Assembly: GCA_051656645.1 (NCBI GenBank)
Contig: JBOGCH010000003.1
Location: 1-64,000 of the forward strand
DNA length: 64,000 nucleotides
Reading direction: 5' to 3'
From: JBOGCH01 sp051656645
Lineage (GTDB): Bacteria > Bacteroidota > Bacteroidia > Bacteroidales > Marinifilaceae
A program made the position numbers and the translations under genes. Numbering within the stretch: position 1 is the first letter of the stretch; each line of letters opens with the position of its first letter. This document shows, in pieces, positions 59,078 through 64,000 of the stretch. The notes beneath the pieces were generated by a model. That model made no database searches. It was not told where the DNA came from and saw only the letters and a program-made list of their open reading frames with translations.

Positions 59078-59848
59078 TTATCTTAGTTTATCTAATATCT
59101 GTTCAATAATTTTAATACCATATTTAATTATCATAAAGGGATAATTAGAATAGATATTATTTTCTTTGCATGCACGCAAAGTTTCTTTGTTAAGGATATG
59201 TCTATTTTTTAATGACTGAGTACTAACACCTCCGCTCCTCATTGTAACAAAATCCTTTTTAATATATTTAGTTTTTATCTCGAATTTACAAATAAAGCGA
59301 TAGATTAAATCTAAATCGGCTGTGATTTTGTAGTCCGTCTTATAACATCCGTATTTATCAAATATACTTTTTCGGATGTAGAGTGAAGGATGAGCTGGCA
59401 TTAGTCCAAAATGTGCAGACCATTTTCTGAAATATCTTGAACTATAATATCTTGTTACTTTATCTAGATCAGAAGGATCAACGAAATGTATATCCGCATA
59501 AACAGCATCCAGAGTTATATCGTCATTAAAGGCTTTGGAGACTGTTTCAAGTACATCATTTGAAGTAAAGAAATCATCTGAGTTTAATATGCCGATAACA
59601 TCTCCTGTTGACATAGCAATGCCTTTATTCATCGCATCGTATATTCCTTTATCAGGTTCACTGATCCATTTAAGACGGCCCTTAAATTTTTTATTATATT
59701 CCTCAATAATATTAATGGTGCCATCAGTAGAGGCTCCATCTACAATAATATATTCTATATCACTATGTGTTTGGCTCAATACAGATTCAATAGCTCCAGA
59801 AAGTGTTGATGCACGATTATATGTGACAGTTATAAGTGATATCTTCAT
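59078..59848 (-). CDS. Glycosyltransferase family 2
   Basis: This 256-residue GT-A enzyme has the start ISLITVTYNRASTLSGAIESVLSQTHSDIEYIIVDGASTDGT, the metal-binding region GILNSDDFF and the later KITADLDLIYRF. It follows the WcaA-like pattern common in capsule loci. It would transfer one sugar on the cytoplasmic face. The gene order next to gmd/fcl makes a GDP-fucose donor possible, but this is not shown by sequence. Confidence 0.93.
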   Translation of the reverse strand: MKISLITVTYNRASTLSGAIESVLSQTHSDIEYIIVDGASTDGTINIIEEYNKKFKGRLKWISEPDKGIYDAMNKGIAMSTGDVIGILNSDDFFTSNDVLETVSKAFNDDITLDAVYADIHFVDPSDLDKVTRYYSSRYFRKWSAHFGLMPAHPSLYIRKSIFDKYGCYKTDYKITADLDLIYRFICKFEIKTKYIKKDFVTMRSGGVSTQSLKNRHILNKETLRACKENNIYSNYPFMIIKYGIKIIEQILDKLR

Positions 59849-59861
59849 CTTGTAGCTTTAA

Positions 59862-60536
59862 TTATTTTATACGCTGTAATTTTTTATGATAATTATTTAA
59901 TAATTTAATATCCTTCTGTTTATAGTAAAATGATGCGATACTATTTGGCAAAATATCCTTTAAAATAGAATTCATTTTTAAGATAGCTCTATTTATAAAA
60001 CTTGTTTTATATACAATAGGAATATTCCATGTTTTTCCATACTCGAAAATAAAGAAATTCATATAATCTTTTGGAATTAAGAATTCTTTATCAATAAAAT
60101 TAATTGATATACATTCGTCAAGTATGTAGGCTGGAATACGTTCACCACAGCAATTTCTAATATCTCCATCTTTATGGAAAAAATAAATGTCAATATATTC
60201 ATTATTCCTTATAATTGAAATTAAGCCACGCTTATCGTATCGCGCAACTTTGAAACCATATTCTTCAATAGATGGTAATGATTTAATAAATTGAGCTTGA
60301 TTTTCTTCAAGCATAAATAAATCGATGTCTTCATCATGAGAAATAAAGTCGCCATCTCTTATAACGCCTAATAATGTACCATAAATTAAACCAAATGTAA
60401 GATTATGTTTCTGCATAATCTCATGAAACAGCTGTAAATTTTCTTTTGCAATGGTTTTATTTATTTGTTTACGACCATGGTACAAAGGGATGTTTTGATA
60501 TTGATAACTGAAGTTGTCTATTTTGATAGTAGGCAT
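59862..60536 (-). CDS. LicD-family phosphotransferase
   Basis: This 224-residue protein has the LicD signature LTFGLIYGTLLGVIRDGDFISHDEDIDLFM, with the acidic pair of a nucleotidyltransferase fold, and NEYIDIYFFHKDGD. LicD proteins transfer phosphocholine (or another phospho-amino-alcohol, or ribitol phosphate) from a CDP-linked donor to a sugar. The fused cytidylyltransferase/PLP enzyme at 54 kb can supply such a donor, so the capsule is probably decorated. It lies two bases from the next gene and 14 from the GT2 gene. Confidence 0.9.
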   Translation of the reverse strand: MPTIKIDNFSYQYQNIPLYHGRKQINKTIAKENLQLFHEIMQKHNLTFGLIYGTLLGVIRDGDFISHDEDIDLFMLEENQAQFIKSLPSIEEYGFKVARYDKRGLISIIRNNEYIDIYFFHKDGDIRNCCGERIPAYILDECISINFIDKEFLIPKDYMNFFIFEYGKTWNIPIVYKTSFINRAILKMNSILKDILPNSIASFYYKQKDIKLLNNYHKKLQRIK

Positions 60537-60537
60537 A

Positions 60538-61464
60538 TTATCGACGATTTAAAATAATTTGTTTAATCTGTTTTTTTATAGAGAATGGAATCTTTGCTGA
60601 TATGTAATTATACAGGGAGTTATTCTTTTTATAAAAATTATAATCAAATTCGGCATCTGGGACAATATATTTCGGATGAACCAATGGAAAGCCAAGATCA
60701 CCTATTTCTAATAATTTTTCTCTAACTATGCCTTGCGTGTGCGTTGCACTCTCACCAAAACCTATATTTGAAATTAAATTTTGACATGGGAATATCGTTA
60801 AACAGTTGTTTGCTGCAAGTGTAAAATACCATTGCCAATCCCATGCACTTACGATATTCTTATCGATACAATTTAGTCTATATTTCCAATAATTAATATC
60901 TAATGACCGGTATCCCATATTAGCAATGATAGATTCAGTTTGTTCTGTTCCTCGCCAGTCCATATTTATGTCCATAAGTTTCCATGCACGTCTCCAGGTA
61001 GCCCAGCCCCAACAAGCTTTATATTTTGAAAAGATATAAGAAGATTCCCTAGAGATTGATCCATTAACTTGATTATAGCCGGCTATCATTCCAATTCTTG
61101 CGTCATGCTCGTATCGTTTAAGTAATTCTTCGGCAAATTTATAGAAGGATACTGAGATGATACAGTCATCCTCGAGTATTATCCCAGAATATTCATGGTC
61201 GAAGAACCAGTCAATTGCGGTTCTAACTCCGCTTGAACAACCTAAGTTAGTCTCTCTGAATAATTCATGGACAGTACAAGGCCAATCAATCTGAGATACT
61301 AATTCTTTACGTAAATTATGGACAATATCCGTTTCATCTTTCACATGAGATCTTGGGCCATCACTTGCTAAATATAAAACGGAAGGTTTTAAATGTTTAA
61401 TAGCTTTAAAGCTATTGGATGCAATTTCTCTACGATTAAAAAATATAAATAAGATAGGGAGCAT
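60538..61464 (-). CDS. Glycosyltransferase, GNT-I-like GT-A fold
   Basis: This 308-residue enzyme begins LPILFIFFNRREIASNSFKAI, with LYLASDGPR, NLGCSSGVRTAIDWFF and the metal-binding GIILEDDCI, features of nucleotide-sugar transferases resembling GlcNAc transferase I in Bacteroidota capsule loci. The middle KYKACWGWATWRRAW is typical of the same family. No membrane span is obvious. Donor and acceptor are unknown. Confidence 0.85.
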   Translation of the reverse strand: MLPILFIFFNRREIASNSFKAIKHLKPSVLYLASDGPRSHVKDETDIVHNLRKELVSQIDWPCTVHELFRETNLGCSSGVRTAIDWFFDHEYSGIILEDDCIISVSFYKFAEELLKRYEHDARIGMIAGYNQVNGSISRESSYIFSKYKACWGWATWRRAWKLMDINMDWRGTEQTESIIANMGYRSLDINYWKYRLNCIDKNIVSAWDWQWYFTLAANNCLTIFPCQNLISNIGFGESATHTQGIVREKLLEIGDLGFPLVHPKYIVPDAEFDYNFYKKNNSLYNYISAKIPFSIKKQIKQIILNRR

Positions 61465-61474
61465 AACATGTTAT

Positions 61475-62584
61475 TTAATACAATTCCTCGACATTGAGGC
61501 CATTATGGTTATAGTTGGTACGAATTTCAAATTTAGGTTCATTTTGTTGAATCCAATATAATAAATAACTACTATATGGGATATAACAATTGGGTTTAAT
61601 TAACCAACTATAACCAGTATATAATGCAATGACCAGAAATATCATTTTCATTATATTTCTAGATGTGTTAATATGAATATCTATTATTGAGCAAATTATA
61701 AGAATATAAAATGGTAAAGGGAAGAATGAAAATCTTTGGAGTACATTCATCTTATAGGCCACTAAATTAAGAATGAGATAAATAAAGGCCATATTGTATA
61801 TCCATTCTTTGTCTCTCCAATATTTTATTAATGATTCTTTGAAAGCTAGCATATAAAATAAAACTAGAATTCGGATCAATAAACTAGGCGTAAAGATTGA
61901 AGTCTCAGAATTAGCGTTATTTAAATAATAAGCTAACCGATTGTATAAATCGAAATTTATAGTCTTTATAGGCAAAAAAATGTCCGTTATATTAAAAAAA
62001 GCTAGATATAAAAATAAAATGGAATATACAATGAAGAGAATCTTTGTTGAGAATCGCTGTTGTGTAATCCAATAAAGGGGTAAGGTTATAATTGCAGTTA
62101 AATGCATAGACGAGGCCAAGCAGCCTCCCAATATATACAATAAAGGTTTTTTCTCTTCGATAAATCTAGTGCTGTATAAGAATATTGAAATGGCAATTAA
62201 TGATCTGAAAGGGCAATCAATGAACAAATATAGACAATATGAGGAGATCAGCAATGTCAGGGCCATATAAATATTCTCTTGATATCGTTTTAAGAAATCC
62301 CATAGGAGATAGAAGCATATAAACTTAATTCCACAATGAAACCACCAAAAACTGACTCCAATTTTATGGAATGTATTTGAAAGGAGCATATAACCAGGTT
62401 CAACATGTCTGACAGCAAAGTCTGTATAGTAATATTGTTCGTAATTGCGCCAATCACTTCCAGTCATATAACTGAAAGAAAAAAATATAGCTAATATAGT
62501 GAAGACTGCATAGTCAATTTTTCGCTGCTGCTCAATATAACTAAGTGCAAATGTCAGAAGAATGATAGCGTAATATATAATCAT
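61475..62584 (-). CDS. Capsule polymerase (EpsG/Wzy-like)
   Basis: This 369-residue membrane protein has about ten spans and the EpsG-family pattern near the N-terminus: FFSFSYMTGSDWRNYEQYYY, then VEPGYMLLSNTFHKIGVSFWWFH. Such proteins polymerise lipid-linked repeat units in the periplasm (Wzy role). Together with the flippase at 50 kb it makes a Wzx/Wzy-type system. It lies three bases after the GT4 gene. Confidence 0.85.
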   Translation of the reverse strand: MIIYYAIILLTFALSYIEQQRKIDYAVFTILAIFFSFSYMTGSDWRNYEQYYYTDFAVRHVEPGYMLLSNTFHKIGVSFWWFHCGIKFICFYLLWDFLKRYQENIYMALTLLISSYCLYLFIDCPFRSLIAISIFLYSTRFIEEKKPLLYILGGCLASSMHLTAIITLPLYWITQQRFSTKILFIVYSILFLYLAFFNITDIFLPIKTINFDLYNRLAYYLNNANSETSIFTPSLLIRILVLFYMLAFKESLIKYWRDKEWIYNMAFIYLILNLVAYKMNVLQRFSFFPLPFYILIICSIIDIHINTSRNIMKMIFLVIALYTGYSWLIKPNCYIPYSSYLLYWIQQNEPKFEIRTNYNHNGLNVEELY

Positions 62585-62587
62585 TGA

Positions 62588-63733
62588 TTAGTAGTAAATT
62601 GATTTGACAAAATCATTCCATCTTTTTTTCCATTTTTCATATGAAAAACCTAGCATCGCTGATTCATGTCCATTTTTTACAATGTTACAAAACTCCAGTT
62701 TAGGTAAATTAAGGATATGCTCTAGGGCATCATCCAGAGCTTTCTCCTCTGGGGCACATAATGTTCCGTTAAAAGAATCTATAATCATATTAGTCATTCC
62801 TCCCACATGTGTAGCAACAACATAACAGCCTGCGGCCATAGCTTCGCATAATGATAGAGAGGTCCCTTCAGAGAATATCGTAGGAACGACTGCTATATCA
62901 AAATGTTTATGAAAACTAATACTTTCTTTTGATTCAAAAGATGTAATTGTAACTCGTGCATAATTGTCAAACTCCTTATGCAAATAATCAGATAATAAAC
63001 CAGATCCTGCAAATGTAATATCTACATGGTCATATTTGTCTAATAACTTCTTAGCTACATTGGCAAACATAATTGTTCCGCGATAATTAACAAACCTCCT
63101 AGCAAATAGAATCTTAACTTGATTATTCTGTGATTGTAATTTTCGTGATAATTCATCATTATTGATATATTCAGAACAATAGTTTGGAATAACAGCTACT
63201 CTTTTATCTTTTGGTATAGTGTCTAGTGTTCTGTACCAGTTGTAGTAATTATAATCAACACAGATACTATTTCGGACTCGATGAAATCGACTAATATTCC
63301 GTAAGCATCTAAGTAATTTGTTAATCCGTGATAACCATAAATTATATCCCCAGAACCCAGGAATAAAATCTTTTGGAATATCGAAAGCTATCCCATGCTG
63401 AATAGCAATAGTATACTGATGTTTCGATTTAATATTTATCTGATCAGTTGCTATTATATATACACCATTAGGACCATTCTCTTTAAAGAGAAGATCATAT
63501 ATTTTCTGATATGATTTACTATTGTCTTGAAATGTATTTACAGATCTAATAGTAATTTTATTTACCTGATCTTCTAATTGGTCATTACCAGGTTGGACAA
63601 TTATTATTTTTTCTGATGAATCCTTCAGTGCAATAGATAAATCACGAATATAAGTTTCAACGCCACCGATATTATATGATCTGGAGGAGAAATTATATAT
63701 AGGAGGAGTTATGATAATTGTGAAAGGTATCAT
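62588..63733 (-). CDS. Glycosyltransferase family 4
   Basis: This 381-residue GT-B enzyme has an N-terminal SRSYNIGGVETYIRDLSIAL (GG-loop), the middle KILFARRFVNYRGTIMFANVA and the C-terminal DIAVVPTIFSEGTSLSLCEAMAAGCYVVATHVGGMTNMI with E-x7-E. It is a cytoplasmic transferase for one sugar of the repeat. Its first four bases overlap the end of the wecB-like gene (ATGA). Confidence 0.92.
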   Translation of the reverse strand: MIPFTIIITPPIYNFSSRSYNIGGVETYIRDLSIALKDSSEKIIIVQPGNDQLEDQVNKITIRSVNTFQDNSKSYQKIYDLLFKENGPNGVYIIATDQINIKSKHQYTIAIQHGIAFDIPKDFIPGFWGYNLWLSRINKLLRCLRNISRFHRVRNSICVDYNYYNWYRTLDTIPKDKRVAVIPNYCSEYINNDELSRKLQSQNNQVKILFARRFVNYRGTIMFANVAKKLLDKYDHVDITFAGSGLLSDYLHKEFDNYARVTITSFESKESISFHKHFDIAVVPTIFSEGTSLSLCEAMAAGCYVVATHVGGMTNMIIDSFNGTLCAPEEKALDDALEHILNLPKLEFCNIVKNGHESAMLGFSYEKWKKRWNDFVKSIYY

Positions 63734-64000
63734 TGTAAAAGAATATTTGTAATACGTTCTGCACTTTGCCCGTCTCCATATGGGTTACATGCATGGCTCA
63801 TTAGTGCATATGCATCTTTGTCTTGAATTAAAATACAAAGTTCATTAACAATCTTATCAATAGAAGTCCCAACTAATTTAACTGTGCCTGCTTCTACGGC
63901 CTCTGGACGTTCAGTGGTATCGCGCATCACAAGTACAGGTTTTCCAAGCGACGGGGCTTCTTCTTGAATTCCTCCGCTATCTGTCATTATGATATAAGCT
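63730..64000 (-). CDS. wecB: UDP-N-acetylglucosamine 2-epimerase, C-terminal part (cut by window edge)
   Basis: The frame is open past the right edge, so the gene continues outside. The visible 89 residues include the WecB signature TDSGGIQEEAPSLGKPVLVMRDTTERPEA, followed by AGTVKLVGTS and a GDGQSAERI end. The enzyme interconverts UDP-GlcNAc and UDP-ManNAc, a donor for many capsules. The only start codon in view lies in the middle of the conserved motif, so it is not the real start. Confidence 0.92.
   Translation of the reverse strand, partial: AYIIMTDSGGIQEEAPSLGKPVLVMRDTTERPEAVEAGTVKLVGTSIDKIVNELCILIQDKDAYALMSHACNPYGDGQSAERITNILLQ

Overview
The window looks like the chromosome of an AT-rich member of the order Bacteroidales (phylum Bacteroidota). 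Three kinds of evidence support this. There are two SusC/SusD outer-membrane pairs, one of them with an ECF sigma/FecR switch. Promoter-like sites of the Bacteroides type (TAnnTTTG, sometimes with an upstream TTTG about 19-21 bp away) precede many genes. Glutamine synthetase is type III, and lysine/DAP synthesis uses LL-diaminopimelate aminotransferase (DapL). Sialidase, hexosaminidase, sialate lyase and a GDP-fucose capsule point to a host-associated glycan user, but genus cannot be read from this sequence.

Layout. (1) 1-11.3 kb: ECF sigma factor, FecR anti-sigma, STN-containing SusC, SusD, then five exported proteins (FAS1, two of unknown type, one with an IPT/TIG-like domain, one acidic lipoprotein) and no enzyme. 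(2) 11.3-16.3 kb: sigma-54 activator, N-acetylneuraminate lyase, a GntR/FadR regulator that may be a NanR analogue, and a GH20 hexosaminidase. (3) 16.5-24.4 kb: a 65-codon ORF ending in a strong terminator just ahead of glnN, then a PurF-type enzyme, dapF-dapL and dprA. (4) 24.5-26.3 kb: an unusual 218-bp inverted repeat with 11-bp periodicity, then alkaline phosphatase. (5) 26.4-33.8 kb: an eight-gene operon with an IclR regulator, a beta-propeller/diheme protein, a RidA/chorismatase-like protein, an exported isomerase-like cupin, a VOC protein, DhaK, DhaL and an LsrF-type aldolase/thiolase. It reads as a pathway for a small ketose or AI-2-like compound. (6) 34-38 kb: a 1331-residue exported protein fusing an NPCBM domain, a hydrazine-synthase-alpha-like propeller with two CxxCH sites, and a formylglycine-generating-enzyme fold that lacks the usual catalytic cysteines. 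(7) 38.5-45.1 kb: a sialic-acid utilisation locus (SusC/SusD plus sialidase), in codons typical of high expression. (8) 45.2-50 kb: deoC, mutS, and a SPOR lipoprotein. (9) 50-64 kb: a very AT-rich capsule or O-antigen locus on the minus strand (flippase, polymerase, several glycosyltransferases, GDP-fucose synthesis, LicD, WecB fragment), interrupted by a plus-strand pair: a fused nucleotidyltransferase/PLP enzyme and an acyltransferase.

How they work together. Sialidase and hexosaminidase would release host sugars, the SusC/D pair would import sialic acid, and NanA would cleave it; the epimerase and kinase steps are not in the window. The fused nucleotidyltransferase/PLP enzyme and LicD together suggest a capsule decorated with a phospho-amino-alcohol. 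The strongest candidates for undescribed biology are the DhaKL-LsrF operon, the HZS-like/FGE fusion, the glnN leader-terminator arrangement, the fused cytidylyltransferase/PLP enzyme, and the 11-bp-periodic intergenic elements found at three loci with different unit sequences.
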